Assembly (NCBI RefSeq): GCF_015471405.1
Contig: NZ_BLVZ01000003.1
Coordinates: 124,001-188,000, forward strand
DNA length: 64,000 nucleotides
Source: Pseudomonas cichorii
GTDB taxonomy: Bacteria > Pseudomonadota > Gammaproteobacteria > Pseudomonadales > Pseudomonadaceae
Reading direction: 5' to 3'
The translations under genes were made by a program, and so were the position numbers. Positions 1 through 9,001 of this stretch are shown here, one piece after another. How positions within the stretch are numbered: the first letter of the stretch is position 1; every line of letters begins with the position of its first letter. The notes beneath the pieces were generated by a model. That model made no database searches. It was not told the origin of the DNA and saw nothing but the letters and a program-made list of their open reading frames with translations.

Positions 1-1
1 G

Positions 2-1945
2 TATCCAGACGTCATCAGCGGCGAGGAATCCCTCAATGCGCTGGGGCAGTATTTCCTGCATGGCCAGGCCGACACTGCGCTGACGCTGACTTCCGCTATC
101 GCCACTCACGTCACGACCACGCTGCATAACGATGCGATGCTGCGCCCAATGGATGCGCTGGTGGCGGAGATCCGGCAGCTTCCGGCTGACGCAACGGCGG
201 ATCGTTATCAGGTGTTGTTGCGGCCATGGTTGTGGTGGCTGACGCTGGCGAGCAATAACCGGGTGTTTCAGAACCTCTCCACGTCGGACATCGTGACGTC
301 GATCTTCACTGACCACGGATTCAGCGATCACAAGCTGTCGCTGACCGGCAGTTACACGCCGCGTGAGTATTGCGTGCAGTACGGCGAAACCGACTTTGCG
401 TTTGTGTCGCGCCTGCTGGAAGAGGAAGGGATTTTCTGGTTTTTCACCCATGAGGAAGGCAAGCACACGCTGGTGCTGGCGGATAACAACGATGCGTTTC
501 CAGCGATTCCCAACGGGCCGGCGGTGAAGTATCTGGGTCAGGGAATGGGCAATCGGGAACTGCACGGGATTCGTTCCGGGCAACTGGTGTTACAGGCGGT
601 TTCCGGGGTGTATTCAGCCTCGGATTATGAGTTCACCACACCCACCACTTCGCTTTACAGCAAGGCGGAAGCCAAGGCCGGGCCGTTGTCGATGTATGAG
701 CATCCGGGCGGTTATATCGCCAAGGCACGGGGCGATGCATTGACCAAACAGCGGGTCGACGGGCTGCGCAGTCAGGAGAAACGCTTTGTCGGTGAAAGCG
801 ACTGTCGCTGGCTGGTGCCGGGGCACTTTTTCACTCTGAGCGGCCATGACGATGCGACCCTGAATATCGACTGGGTGGTGACAGCAGTCACTCATGAAGC
901 CAGCCATGAAGGCTATCGCAACCGTTTCGAGGCCATCCCCAAGGCCACCACTTATCGCCCGGCGCGGGTGACATCCAAACCGCGCATGCACACCCAGACG
1001 GCCACCGTGGTCGGCAAGTCCGGCGAGGAAATCTGGACCGACGAATATGGCCGGATCAAGATCCAGTTCCCGTGGGACCGCGACGGCAAGAGCGACGAAA
1101 CCAGCTCCTGCTGGGTGCGTGTGGTACTGCCCTGGACCGGCAAGGGGTTCGGCATGCAGTTCGTGCCGCGCATCGGCCAGGAAGTGATCGTCACCTTTAT
1201 CGACGGCGACCCCGACCGGCCATTGGTCAGCGGTTGCGTGTACAACGGCGACAACGCCCTGCCCTATGCCCTGCCCGCCAACCAGACGCAATCGGGGATC
1301 AAGACCAATTCCTCCAAGGGCGGCGGCGGTTTCAACGAGTTGCGTTTCGAGGACAAGAAAGACGCTGAGGAAGTCTTTCTGCAAGCCCAGAAGGACTTCA
1401 AGACCAATGTGCTCAACGACACCACAGTCACCGTCGGCCACGATGAAACCCTGACCGTACAGAACGCCCGCACCCGAACCGTCAAGGAAGGCGATGAAAC
1501 CGTCACGCTGGAAAAGGGCAAACGCAGCGTCACCATCCAGACCGGTAGCGATACGCTGGATGTGAAGGACACTCGCACCGTCAAGGTCGGCGGCGACCAG
1601 ACCCATAGCACCGGCGGCAACTACACCGACAAGGTCACAGGCAATTACAGCCTGACCGTGGACGGCAACCTGACCCTCAAGGTCAGCGGCACCATCACCC
1701 TGGAAAGCGGCGGCAGCTTCACGATCAAGAGCGGTGCCGATCTGGCCGTGCAGGCCAGCACTTCGATCACCCAAAAGGCAGGAACGGCCCTGACCAATCA
1801 GGCGGGCACATCGCTGGAAAACAAGGCAGGCACGACCATGACCAACGACGCAGGCATCAGCCTGACCAACAAGGCCGCAGCGTCACAGACCGTGGATGGC
1901 GGTGGCATGCTGACCATCAAGGGCGGCCTGGTACAAGTCAATTGA
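2..1945 (+). CDS. vgrG: Type VI secretion spike protein VgrG (5'-truncated by window)
   Basis: VgrG trimers cap the Hcp tube of the type VI secretion machine and carry effectors into target cells. The frame is open from the first base of the window, so the true start lies outside; 647 residues are visible. In order there is a gp27-like base (REYCVQYGETDFAF, EEEGIFWFF), a gp5-like OB fold at about nt 1000-1260 (DEYGRIKIQFPWD, GDPDRPLVSG), and a DUF2345-type beta-helical tail that ends in degenerate T-N-x-A-G-T units from about nt 1760. No fused toxin domain follows the tail, so cargo is presumably non-covalent. The MORN gene begins 11 bases downstream, and a PAAR-like gene lies nearby on the other strand. 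No other T6SS genes are visible here, so it is either an orphan vgrG island or the edge of a locus. Confidence 0.95.
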   Translation, partial: YPDVISGEESLNALGQYFLHGQADTALTLTSAIATHVTTTLHNDAMLRPMDALVAEIRQLPADATADRYQVLLRPWLWWLTLASNNRVFQNLSTSDIVTSIFTDHGFSDHKLSLTGSYTPREYCVQYGETDFAFVSRLLEEEGIFWFFTHEEGKHTLVLADNNDAFPAIPNGPAVKYLGQGMGNRELHGIRSGQLVLQAVSGVYSASDYEFTTPTTSLYSKAEAKAGPLSMYEHPGGYIAKARGDALTKQRVDGLRSQEKRFVGESDCRWLVPGHFFTLSGHDDATLNIDWVVTAVTHEASHEGYRNRFEAIPKATTYRPARVTSKPRMHTQTATVVGKSGEEIWTDEYGRIKIQFPWDRDGKSDETSSCWVRVVLPWTGKGFGMQFVPRIGQEVIVTFIDGDPDRPLVSGCVYNGDNALPYALPANQTQSGIKTNSSKGGGGFNELRFEDKKDAEEVFLQAQKDFKTNVLNDTTVTVGHDETLTVQNARTRTVKEGDETVTLEKGKRSVTIQTGSDTLDVKDTRTVKVGGDQTHSTGGNYTDKVTGNYSLTVDGNLTLKVSGTITLESGGSFTIKSGADLAVQASTSITQKAGTALTNQAGTSLENKAGTTMTNDAGISLTNKAAASQTVDGGGMLTIKGGLVQVN

Positions 1946-1956
1946 GATCCTGAGCC

Positions 1957-2502
1957 ATGGCCAAGACTGAAACAGTGGATGTACAAAGCGGTGATGCACA
2001 ACTGGCCGGACGCTTGAATGATGGCCAACTGGATGGGCCGTTGCGAATCGAAAAAGACAACCGACCGCTGGCCAACCTGAATTACAGCCAGGGCGAGTTG
2101 CAGGGCATGAGCCTCACCTACCACCCCAACGGCCGGGTTTCCGCGCAACTGCCTTACGTGAACGACAAGCTGCATGGCATCGCAAATTTCTATTCGCCCG
2201 AAGGACTGTTGCAACGTCGGGCCACCTATAAAATGGGCCTGCTGCATGGCGAGGCCAGCATTCACTACCCTGACGGGCAACTGGCAGAGTTGGAGCAATA
2301 CAAGGACGGTGTGCGCGACGGGCTGTATCAGCGTTTCCACACCAACGGCCAGGCCTCCTTCAAGGCCCGCTACCTGAATGGCCAGTTGCTGGATCAGGAA
2401 CAACAATTCGCCGATGACGGCCGCCCGCTGGATGCCAAGGGCAAACCGGTTTCACACCTACGCTGGTGGTGGATGAATAATGTGTCGCCTGCGCAGTCCT
2501 GA
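1957..2502 (+). CDS. MORN-repeat (YwqK-like) protein downstream of vgrG
   Basis: This 181-residue soluble protein is made almost entirely of five to six MORN-type units of about 22 residues, each with a G-x-x-x-G turn followed by Y/F-x-x-x-G (for example QGMSLTYHPNG, LHGEASIHYPDG, RDGLYQRFHTNG). The family is often annotated as YwqK-type antitoxin component, but no enzymatic role is established. There is no signal peptide and no membrane segment. The start ATG lies 11 bases after the vgrG stop, so co-transcription is likely. Position suggests an adaptor, effector or immunity role linked to VgrG; this is inference from context only. The stop codon abuts the stop of the convergent membrane-protein gene. 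Confidence 0.85.
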   Translation: MAKTETVDVQSGDAQLAGRLNDGQLDGPLRIEKDNRPLANLNYSQGELQGMSLTYHPNGRVSAQLPYVNDKLHGIANFYSPEGLLQRRATYKMGLLHGEASIHYPDGQLAELEQYKDGVRDGLYQRFHTNGQASFKARYLNGQLLDQEQQFADDGRPLDAKGKPVSHLRWWWMNNVSPAQS

Positions 2503-2835
2503 TCAGGATCTCAGATAAAACGCAAAGGACAGTTCAAATACCTTGAAGAAGACCTGCGCGATAACAAACGCCATGATCATCCAGACAATCGTCAGCTTGA
2601 TCAGCGTCCAGGTACTTTCGCCAGTAAACCGCTTCAACCCCGCAAAGTAGATCAGCAAGCCGAGGATGAAGATAAACGCATATAGAAGCTTTTCAGTGCC
2701 TTCAAGAGCGACGCCCATCACCTGAAGAAAAGCAACGACCAGTAGCGCCGGAATAATACCCAGCCCGACATTCATGATCCGGGAAGCCACAACCAGAGAT
2801 AACGTACTGAAAGCAATCGAGAACAGCACACCCAT
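2503..2835 (-). CDS. Small integral membrane protein of unknown function
   Basis: A 110-residue hydrophobic protein with about four predicted membrane helices (around residues 5-20, 26-42, 48-64 and 78-100) and few charged residues. I do not recognise the family. The ATG at 2835 has a good ribosome site (AAGGA about 8 bases upstream). It is convergent with the MORN gene with no spacer and lies 35 bases downstream of the PAAR-like gene, so it is probably co-transcribed with it. A small polytopic membrane protein beside a PAAR gene could be an immunity protein, but no toxin gene lies between them, so this is only a hypothesis. Confidence 0.75.
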   Translation of the reverse strand: MGVLFSIAFSTLSLVVASRIMNVGLGIIPALLVVAFLQVMGVALEGTEKLLYAFIFILGLLIYFAGLKRFTGESTWTLIKLTIVWMIMAFVIAQVFFKVFELSFAFYLRS

Positions 2836-2870
2836 CCATATCGTCCTTGCAGAAAAGCGTTTTTATCAAA

Positions 2871-3266
2871 CTAAGGAATCAACATCTGCACCTGACCCGG
2901 CATCACAATCTTGATCACCCCGGCCCAGTTGCACATCAGCATGCTGTTGGAATCAATCGCTGGCATGCCGCCCAATAACACCGTTGGCGCACCGCCCGGA
3001 ATCCATGGCGAGGCCGTTGCGGGAATGCAAGGCATGGGAGTGAGCACGCCCAATGCTGCCGCCGTGGCCGCGATCACCATGGGGTTGGCTGTGCTCATGC
3101 ACATTCCGAAGGTGGGAATGTTGACCAACGGGATGTGATCCATGATGGTCGCCGCCGGCATGCTGCTGGTCAGCACGCGATTGGTCGGCAATACGTTCAA
3201 TACGGTAGGCGCAGCGCCGAAACTGCATTGCAACGTGGCTCCGGCACAAACTTGCGGGCATGACAT
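2871..3266 (-). CDS. DUF4280 PAAR-like spike-tip protein
   Basis: A protein of about 131 residues that opens with MSCPQVCAGATLQCSFG, the usual beginning of DUF4280 PAAR-like proteins. It is rich in G, P, M and A with conserved Cys residues, and ends in a typical MLMCNWAGVIKIVMPGQ block. PAAR-like proteins sharpen the VgrG spike and can carry toxins; none is fused here. The open frame extends 11 codons upstream to a TTG, but the ATG at 3266 matches the family N-terminus and is preferred. Its partner is presumably the VgrG encoded on the opposite strand. The downstream membrane-protein gene follows after 35 bases. Confidence 0.85.
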   Translation of the reverse strand: MSCPQVCAGATLQCSFGAAPTVLNVLPTNRVLTSSMPAATIMDHIPLVNIPTFGMCMSTANPMVIAATAAALGVLTPMPCIPATASPWIPGGAPTVLLGGMPAIDSNSMLMCNWAGVIKIVMPGQVQMLIP

Positions 3267-3335
3267 CGGCAGATACCTGGAGAGAGGTTCGGAGGACAAA
3301 ATAGCGCAAGGTCATTGGCCTGCCAATCAAGCCCC

Positions 3336-3716
3336 TTACAAATACTCGGATATCTCGATCAGGTTCAGGTCAGGGTCCCGGACATACACCGAACGGATCG
3401 GCCCCGTGGCTCCGGTCCTTTGCACCGGGCCTTCCACTATCGGCCAGTTCTGTTGCTGGAGATGAACGATCACTTCATCCAGAGGCCTGGCACCGATGAA
3501 GCAAAGATCCAGCGCACCGGGTACCGGCAGATGCGCCTTGGGCTCGAATTCGTGGCCTCGCACATGCAGGTTGATCTTCTGATTGCCGAAGCGAAAGGCA
3601 ATACGGCCATTGCCAAAGGTTTCCAGGCTCATGCCCATGACACGGGTGTAGAAATCCTGACAGGCTGCCGCGTCGCAAGTCGTGAGGACCAGGTGGTCCA
3701 GATGATCGATAAGCAT
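3336..3716 (-). CDS. VOC-family (glyoxalase/bleomycin-resistance fold) protein
   Basis: A 126-residue vicinal-oxygen-chelate protein built from two beta-alpha-beta-beta-beta halves. The N-terminal half starts LIDHLDHLVLTTCD and contains DFYTRVMGM; the C-terminal half ends SVYVRDPDLNLIEISEY. Likely metal ligands are the His of DHLVL and the final Glu of NLIEISE. The substrate cannot be told from sequence. The open frame continues 57 codons upstream through a repeat element, but the ATG at 3716 has a clear ribosome site (GAGAGG) and begins at the domain start. It is read in the same direction as the hydrolase gene upstream. Confidence 0.88.
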   Translation of the reverse strand: MLIDHLDHLVLTTCDAAACQDFYTRVMGMSLETFGNGRIAFRFGNQKINLHVRGHEFEPKAHLPVPGALDLCFIGARPLDEVIVHLQQQNWPIVEGPVQRTGATGPIRSVYVRDPDLNLIEISEYL

Positions 3717-3751
3717 GGTGTTCCTCTCACAAAAAAGTGGACGAAAAATCG

Positions 3752-3821
3752 GTAGGAGCGAATTCATTCGCGAAGAAGGATGTCTTCGCGGATGAGCAGA
3801 GCGCCGCCCGATTGCTCCTAC
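3752..3821. repeat. REP-like palindromic element, copy 1 (pair with degenerate second arm)
   Basis: The left arm 3752-3774 is a full copy of the repeat with core GTAGGAGCGAATTCATTCGC. The opposite arm (3785-3821) starts TTCGCGGATGA and ends TTGCTCCTAC with extra bases inserted. The element lies between the VOC and hydrolase genes and overlaps the last four bases of the hydrolase frame. Confidence 0.8.
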
Positions 3822-4516
3822 AGAAGCCATTCCTGCAATAGCTCGGTTGTACGCTGCGGATATTCCAGAGGCGGCAGATGCCCGCATTCGGGAAGGACGA
3901 CCAGACGCGAACCGGCAATGCTCCGATGGGTGAACTCCGATTCTGCCAGAGGTGTTATTTCGTCATTCTCGCCGACGACAATCAGGGTCGGCACGCTGAT
4001 CGTCTCCAGAAGAGAACTGTAGTCCTGACGCTCGATGATCGCTTGCTGCTGACGGATGAAACCTTCCCTGCCAATGGCCTGCGCCATATCCATGACCTGT
4101 TGTGCAGCGGCAGTGCCTATGCAACGGGTATGAATGATACGCGGCAGCAAGTGAGGTGTTACACCCATGAACTTGCCCAGTTGCGCCAGCTCCAGCAGGC
4201 CACGCCTGACTCTGGCTCGATCCTCGCTGTCTGGCCGGACCATGGTGTCGAACAAGGCCAGTGCCACCACCCGCTCGGGAGCCTGACGCATGATTTCCAT
4301 CGCCACATATCCGCCCATGGACAAGGCCGCCAGGGCAAAAAATGGCGGAGCCTGTTCCAGCGTGCGCCGGGCCATTTGCGCGATGCTGTCATCCTGAGAA
4401 AGATCCGCAACGAAAACCTTGCGTGAAGACTCGAAAGCAGCCGTCTGATGAGCCCAAAGTCGCTCATCGTTCAGCAGGCCGGGCAAAAGAACGAGAGGAA
4501 TGTTATTGCAAGCCAA
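3818..4516 (-). CDS. Alpha/beta-hydrolase fold protein
   Basis: A 232-residue single-domain hydrolase. It shows the oxyanion-region LLPGLLND near the start, the nucleophile elbow ALSMGG (Ser66), an acid-bearing segment VVGENDEITP and the catalytic His in the C-terminal CGHLPPLE. There is no signal peptide, so it should be cytoplasmic. The substrate is not predictable; the family includes carboxylesterases and ester-type thioesterases. The TAG stop is supplied by the neighbouring palindromic repeat (CTGTAGGAGC on the minus strand), so the final residues may have been reshaped by insertion of that element. Confidence 0.9.
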   Translation of the reverse strand: MACNNIPLVLLPGLLNDERLWAHQTAAFESSRKVFVADLSQDDSIAQMARRTLEQAPPFFALAALSMGGYVAMEIMRQAPERVVALALFDTMVRPDSEDRARVRRGLLELAQLGKFMGVTPHLLPRIIHTRCIGTAAAQQVMDMAQAIGREGFIRQQQAIIERQDYSSLLETISVPTLIVVGENDEITPLAESEFTHRSIAGSRLVVLPECGHLPPLEYPQRTTELLQEWLL

Positions 4517-4581
4517 CGTGGCTCTCCTGGGGCAAAAGAAAAATACTCATACATGACATCTTCCGAACCTCATTCGGCACA

Positions 4582-5481
4582 TCATTGAAGCTGCTCGTTA
4601 CGAGCAGGCCCGCCCCGCGCCTCCAGCAACTCGACAAACCGCGTCAGACTCTGGGAAACAGTGCCCCTGCGCCACACCAGCCAGGTCTGCAGAAAACGGA
4701 ACTTCTCGGACAGTGGCCAGATGCTGACGGTGGTGCAGCCTGGCATGCTTTCGAGCATGCTGCGCGGCATCAGCGCCAGGCCCGCGCCCGCACTGACGCA
4801 CGCCAACATGCCGTGATAGGACTCCATTTCGTAGATCTTGCCCGGCACTGCGGCGTCGTCGGTGAACCAGCTCTCGAAGTGATGACGGTATGAGCAGTTG
4901 GCGCGAAAGGCGTAGATGCTTTCGCCATTCACATCCAGCCCCCGCGTCACGGGCTGATGGTTGAGCGGCGCAATGATCACCATCTCTTCTTCAAAGACCG
5001 GCACGCCTTCCAGCGCCGGATGCAGCACCGGCCCATCAACAAACGCCGCCACCAGACGGCCAGACAATACGCCATCGATCATGGTGCCGGACGGCCCCGT
5101 GGACAGGTCCAGTTCGACCTTGGCGTATTGCTGGTTATAGGCCGCCAACAGCGCCGGAATACGTACCGCTGCCGTACTCTCCAGCGAGCCAAGAGAAAAC
5201 GGGCCTTGGGGTTCTTCGCCGGAAATGGCCATTCGCGCTTCTTCCACCAGCGCAAGGATGCGCCGGGCGTAGTCCAGAAAATTCCAGCCAGCCGGTGACA
5301 GGCGCAAGCGGTGCTTTTCACGAATGAACAGCTCGACGCCCAGGTCGAGTTCCAGCTGCTTGATTCGTGTGGTCAGGTTCGAGGGCACCCGATGGATGTG
5401 CTGCGCGGCGGCGCTGATGCTGCCCTGCTCGGCGACGGCCTTGAATATTTCAAGCTGGACGAGATCCAATTCATTCTCCAA
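4582..5481 (-). CDS. ptrR: LysR-type regulator PtrR (putrescine/SSADH regulator)
   Basis: A 299-residue LysR regulator. The winged helix-turn-helix occupies about residues 1-65 ([21 protein letters not shown]), followed by a periplasmic-binding-like effector domain with [15 protein letters not shown] and [21 protein letters not shown]. These stretches resemble, from memory, E. coli PtrR/YneJ, whose gene sits beside sad (yneI). The same divergent arrangement occurs here, with sad starting 90 bases away. Control of sad in response to putrescine or succinate semialdehyde is the expected role; this follows from the family and synteny and is not shown by the sequence itself. The short AT-rich divergent gap should hold the operators. 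Confidence 0.9.
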   Translation of the reverse strand: MENELDLVQLEIFKAVAEQGSISAAAQHIHRVPSNLTTRIKQLELDLGVELFIREKHRLRLSPAGWNFLDYARRILALVEEARMAISGEEPQGPFSLGSLESTAAVRIPALLAAYNQQYAKVELDLSTGPSGTMIDGVLSGRLVAAFVDGPVLHPALEGVPVFEEEMVIIAPLNHQPVTRGLDVNGESIYAFRANCSYRHHFESWFTDDAAVPGKIYEMESYHGMLACVSAGAGLALMPRSMLESMPGCTTVSIWPLSEKFRFLQTWLVWRRGTVSQSLTRFVELLEARGGPARNEQLQ

Positions 5482-5571
5482 ACGTGAACGATATAATCAT
5501 TATTATTCAGTTTCGCAAAGCATAGCACGACGATACTCTGGCCCCATTCCCACCCACAAGAGGATGGCGTC

Positions 5572-6963
5572 ATGACACAGATTTCCAGCCACACCCATGC
5601 AATCTCGATCAACCCGGCCAACGGCGAACAGATCGGCCACTATGCGTTTGAGTCCGACTCGACACTGGATGCCGCTCTTTCCCGTGCGGCCGACGGTTAT
5701 GCACTATGGCGACGCAAGACGGTCGATGAACGCGCTCAACTGCTGGTTGCGCTGGCCAGGGCATTACGCGACAACGCGACCGCAATGGCACAGATGATCA
5801 CCCGGGAAATGGGCAAGCCCATTGCTCAAGCCCGTGGCGAAATCGAGAAATGCGCGCAGCTCTGCGAGTGGTACGCCAGCCATGGCCCGGCGATGCTTGC
5901 ACCGGAACCGACACTGGTCGAGAACAACAAGGCGCGTATCGAATACCGCCCGCTTGGCCCGATCCTGGCGGTCATGCCCTGGAACTTCCCGGTCTGGCAG
6001 GTACTGCGCGGTGCCGTTCCGGTCTTGCTCGCCGGCAACACTTACGTGCTCAAACATGCGCCCAACGTGATGGGCTGCGCCTATCTGATACGCGACGCAC
6101 TCCAGCAAGCCGGTTTCCCGCAAGGCGTGTTTGAAGTGATCAACGTGGCTCAGGAAGGTGTATCCCGCGCCATTGCCGACCCGCGCATTGCCGCCGTGAC
6201 ACTGACCGGCAGCGTACGGGCCGGGGCTGCGATTGGCGCTCAGGCAGGTGCGGCCCTGAAGAAATGCGTACTGGAACTGGGCGGCTCCGATCCCTTTATC
6301 GTGCTCAACGATGCCGACCTGGACGAAGCCGTGAAAGCCGCCGTTATCGGCCGCTATCAGAACACCGGTCAGGTCTGTGCGGCAGCCAAGCGTTTGATCG
6401 TCGAACAGGGCATCGTTGAAGCCTTCACCCGCAAGTTCGTCGAAGCCACTCGCCTGCTGGCAGTTGGCGATCCATCGAGCACAGAAACCTATATCGGCCC
6501 CATGGCCCGTTTCGATCTGCGTGACGAACTGGATCTTCAGGTGCAGGCCACTCTGGCCGAAGGCGCGACCTTGTTGCTGGGCGGTAAAAAGGCCGAAGAC
6601 GCTGGCAACTTCTATGAGCCCACGGTGTTGAGTGATGTCACCGACCAGATGACATCCTTCAAGGAAGAACTGTTCGGCCCGGTGGCTTCGATCATCACCG
6701 CCCGCGATGCCAGACATGCACTGGAACTGGCCAACGATAGCGAATTCGGCCTGACTTCGACCATTTACACCCGCAATGTCGAACTTGCCGAACAACTGGC
6801 TGACGAGCTGGAAACAGGCGGTGTGTTCATCAATGGTTATTGCGCCTCCGACCCGCGTGTTGCCTTCGGCGGCGTGAAGAAAAGCGGCTTTGGTCGTGAG
6901 CTTTCACACTTCGGCGTGCGAGAGTTCTGCAATGCGAAGACCGTATGGCTGGATCGCCGTTGA
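5572..6963 (+). CDS. sad: NAD(P)-dependent succinate-semialdehyde dehydrogenase Sad
   Basis: A 463-residue aldehyde dehydrogenase of the Sad/YneI type. It oxidises succinate semialdehyde to succinate at the end of putrescine and 4-aminobutyrate breakdown. The general base Glu235 lies in LELGGSDPF and the catalytic Cys269 in TGQVCAAAKR; PWNFPVWQVLRG and the C-terminal GGVKKSGFGRELS are family signatures. The N-terminus starts directly in the domain without a signal peptide, so it is cytoplasmic. The ATG at 5572 follows AAGAGGA. It is divergent from ptrR, and an intrinsic terminator follows immediately, so it is probably monocistronic. Confidence 0.93.
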   Translation: MTQISSHTHAISINPANGEQIGHYAFESDSTLDAALSRAADGYALWRRKTVDERAQLLVALARALRDNATAMAQMITREMGKPIAQARGEIEKCAQLCEWYASHGPAMLAPEPTLVENNKARIEYRPLGPILAVMPWNFPVWQVLRGAVPVLLAGNTYVLKHAPNVMGCAYLIRDALQQAGFPQGVFEVINVAQEGVSRAIADPRIAAVTLTGSVRAGAAIGAQAGAALKKCVLELGGSDPFIVLNDADLDEAVKAAVIGRYQNTGQVCAAAKRLIVEQGIVEAFTRKFVEATRLLAVGDPSSTETYIGPMARFDLRDELDLQVQATLAEGATLLLGGKKAEDAGNFYEPTVLSDVTDQMTSFKEELFGPVASIITARDARHALELANDSEFGLTSTIYTRNVELAEQLADELETGGVFINGYCASDPRVAFGGVKKSGFGRELSHFGVREFCNAKTVWLDRR

Positions 6964-6969
6964 TCGATC

Positions 6970-6998
6970 GGGGGAGCCTTGCGCTCCCCCCGTTTTTT
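6970..6998 (+). terminator. Rho-independent terminator after sad
   Basis: Stem GGGGGAGC / GCTCCCCC (6970-6977 with 6983-6990), five-base loop, followed by six T residues at 6993-6998. It sits directly after the sad stop and before the convergent flavin reductase gene. Confidence 0.9.
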
Positions 6999-7006
6999 AC
7001 ACCCTT

Positions 7007-7591
7007 TTATTCCTCTTCGCTTTCAACCCGAACCAGATCACCGATAGCGTAGAAAGTCCCGCCAGCGATGTAGTGCAGGCTGCGCCAACGAGGATCGGCC
7101 GTCTCGAAAGCCCAATGGCCATCCTTGAACGCCCGCTCATCGGCCCAGGCTCCCACAACCTCGCCGATGAACAAATCATAGGTCTGCTGGTTATGGGGCT
7201 CAGGAACGAGCTTGCAGATCAGCCAGGCCGAACAGCCCGCCACCAGCGGAGTCTCGTACCCTTCAATACGAAACAGCTCGACACCTGACTTTTCCAGCTT
7301 GTCGGGCATATAGCCAAGGCTTTGTGTCCCGACGTCATAGGTCAGTTGTACCTGCTCAACCGTCGGCACCTGCAGAGCGAAATAGCCACTCTTCTCGACA
7401 AGCCCACGGGTTCTGGTCATCTTGTCGATGACCACCGTGACCTTGGGCGGAGAAAAGTCCAGGGCACAGGCCCATGAAGCCGACATCACGTTATCCGTCC
7501 CGGCATGGCTGGCAGAAACCAGTACGGCAGGGCCGTGATTTATCAGCCGGTAGGCCTTTTCCAGCTCGACTGGGCGAATAGGGTTATCCAC
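7007..7591 (-). CDS. Flavin reductase-like FMN-binding protein
   Basis: A 194-residue protein of the flavin-reductase-like/FMN-binding split-barrel family. It shows the domain opening GPAVLVSASHAGTDNVMSASW, the FMN-region DFSPPKVTVVIDKMTRTRGL and the late HYIAGGTFYAIGDLV. Such proteins reduce FMN with NAD(P)H or simply bind FMN; a partner oxygenase is not visible nearby. The start is taken as GTG at 7591 because an excellent ribosome site (GAAGGAGG) precedes it and the residue run fits the domain start; an upstream ATG in the same frame lacks such support. It is read in the same direction as the upstream fabF-like gene, 76 bases away. Confidence 0.88.
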   Translation of the reverse strand: MDNPIRPVELEKAYRLINHGPAVLVSASHAGTDNVMSASWACALDFSPPKVTVVIDKMTRTRGLVEKSGYFALQVPTVEQVQLTYDVGTQSLGYMPDKLEKSGVELFRIEGYETPLVAGCSAWLICKLVPEPHNQQTYDLFIGEVVGAWADERAFKDGHWAFETADPRWRSLHYIAGGTFYAIGDLVRVESEEE

Positions 7592-7667
7592 GAAACCTCC
7601 TTCAGTACAGGCAGTGCAAAGGCACAGTCTACTGAATACGAAGCCTTTCTGTGGAGAGCCCCGACTT

Positions 7668-8960
7668 TCACAAGGAAGGCTCCCAACGACGAAAGACAAC
7701 GCTGGCATTCACACCACCAAAGCCGAACCCGTTCGACAGCGCATGGGTCAGCGGCAGTTTTCGGGCGTTCAGGCCGACAAGCTCAAGCCCGTCTGCGGCC
7801 TCATCCGGGTGAGTCAGATTCAACGTGGGCGGCACGATCTGATCGCGTAATGCCAATACCGTGAAGATGGCTTCAATGCCGCCCGCCGCGCCCAGCAGAT
7901 GCCCGGTAGCGGACTTGGTCGACGTGATCGCCACGCCAGACCCCGCACCGAATACCGAACGAATGGCTGTCAGTTCGCCCTTGTCGCCCACTTGAGTCGA
8001 AGTGGCGTGAGCATTGATGTGCTGAACGTCGTCAGGGCTCAAACCAGCCTGCTGCAAGGCCTGTTGCATGGCGCGCCGGGCTCCCCCGCCATCTTCGGGG
8101 CCAGCCGTCAGGTGATAGGCATCGGCGCTGGTGCCGTAGCCCACCAGTTCCGCCAGAGGTGTGGCACCACGCGCCAAAGCGTGTTCAAGAGACTCGATGA
8201 CCAGCAGCCCGGCCCCTTCGGACATGACAAAACCGTCACGCTCACGATCAAAGGGGCGCGAGGCTTCCTGCGGCTGCTCGGCAAACCCTGTAGACAGCGC
8301 CCGAGCCGCCGCAAAGCAGCCCAGGGTCACTCGATCAATCGCAGCCTCTGTCCCACCGCAAACAGCGATATCGGCCTCACCGCTCCTGATCAGCCTAGCC
8401 GCGTCGCCAATGGCTTGCACGCCTGCTGCGCAAGCGGTCACTGGTGCGCCGAGCGGGCCTTTGAAGCCGTGCCTGATGGAAACATGCCCGGCCGCCATGT
8501 TGGCCAGGAAGGACGGCGCCGTGAATGGCGACAATCTGCGAGGGCCACGCGCATCGGTAGTCCTTACGGCCTCGGCGATGGCACCGAAACCACCCACACC
8601 CGATGCAATGATGGTCGCAGTCCTCTGCTGCCCGGCCTCATCGACTGGATGCCAGTTCGCTTGCTCAAGAGCCTCATGGGCAGCAACGAGTGCAAACTCG
8701 ATGAAACGGTCCATCTTCTTGCGGTCCTTGGCCGAAATGAGACGGTCAGGGTCATAACCGGCAATGGCATCCTCCTCCAGCGACGGCACCTGCCCGCCTA
8801 CCGCAACGCCTGTGCCCTCGGTGATGTCCTGCGCCAGGTTGCGAATGCCGGACTGTCCTGCCAGCAGTCTTTTCCAGACCTCCTCCACACCACATCCCAG
8901 TGGCCCGACAATCCCGACACCCGTCACTACGATTCGTTTTTGAGCCGTGAAATCAGTCAT
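7668..8960 (-). CDS. Beta-ketoacyl-ACP synthase II (FabF-like), efflux-operon copy
   Basis: A 430-residue KAS II condensing enzyme, which elongates acyl-ACP by condensation with malonyl-ACP. The Cys-His-His triad is intact: Cys177 in VTACAAG, His318 in NAHATST and His354 in ATGHLLGAAGG. The start ATG has GAAGAGG upstream. It is 41 bases downstream of the RND pump gene on the same strand and not next to acpP or fabG, so it is a secondary copy, not the housekeeping one. Linkage to an efflux pump suggests a role in membrane remodelling or in making the exported or tolerated molecule; this is inference. Confidence 0.9.
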   Translation of the reverse strand: MTDFTAQKRIVVTGVGIVGPLGCGVEEVWKRLLAGQSGIRNLAQDITEGTGVAVGGQVPSLEEDAIAGYDPDRLISAKDRKKMDRFIEFALVAAHEALEQANWHPVDEAGQQRTATIIASGVGGFGAIAEAVRTTDARGPRRLSPFTAPSFLANMAAGHVSIRHGFKGPLGAPVTACAAGVQAIGDAARLIRSGEADIAVCGGTEAAIDRVTLGCFAAARALSTGFAEQPQEASRPFDRERDGFVMSEGAGLLVIESLEHALARGATPLAELVGYGTSADAYHLTAGPEDGGGARRAMQQALQQAGLSPDDVQHINAHATSTQVGDKGELTAIRSVFGAGSGVAITSTKSATGHLLGAAGGIEAIFTVLALRDQIVPPTLNLTHPDEAADGLELVGLNARKLPLTHALSNGFGFGGVNASVVFRRWEPSL

Positions 8961-9001
8961 TCAAAACCTCTTCATTACACTGTTGGCAGCCATGACACGG
9001 G

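Noticed and set aside
614..1774. Long minus-strand open frame (386 codons) opposite vgrG
   Set aside because: Shadow of a strongly coding GC-rich gene; the composition is low-complexity and there is no family motif or ribosome site.
3717..3887. N-terminal extension of the VOC protein through the REP-like element
   Set aside because: The extension translates the repeat; ATG 3716 has GAGAGG and starts the domain.
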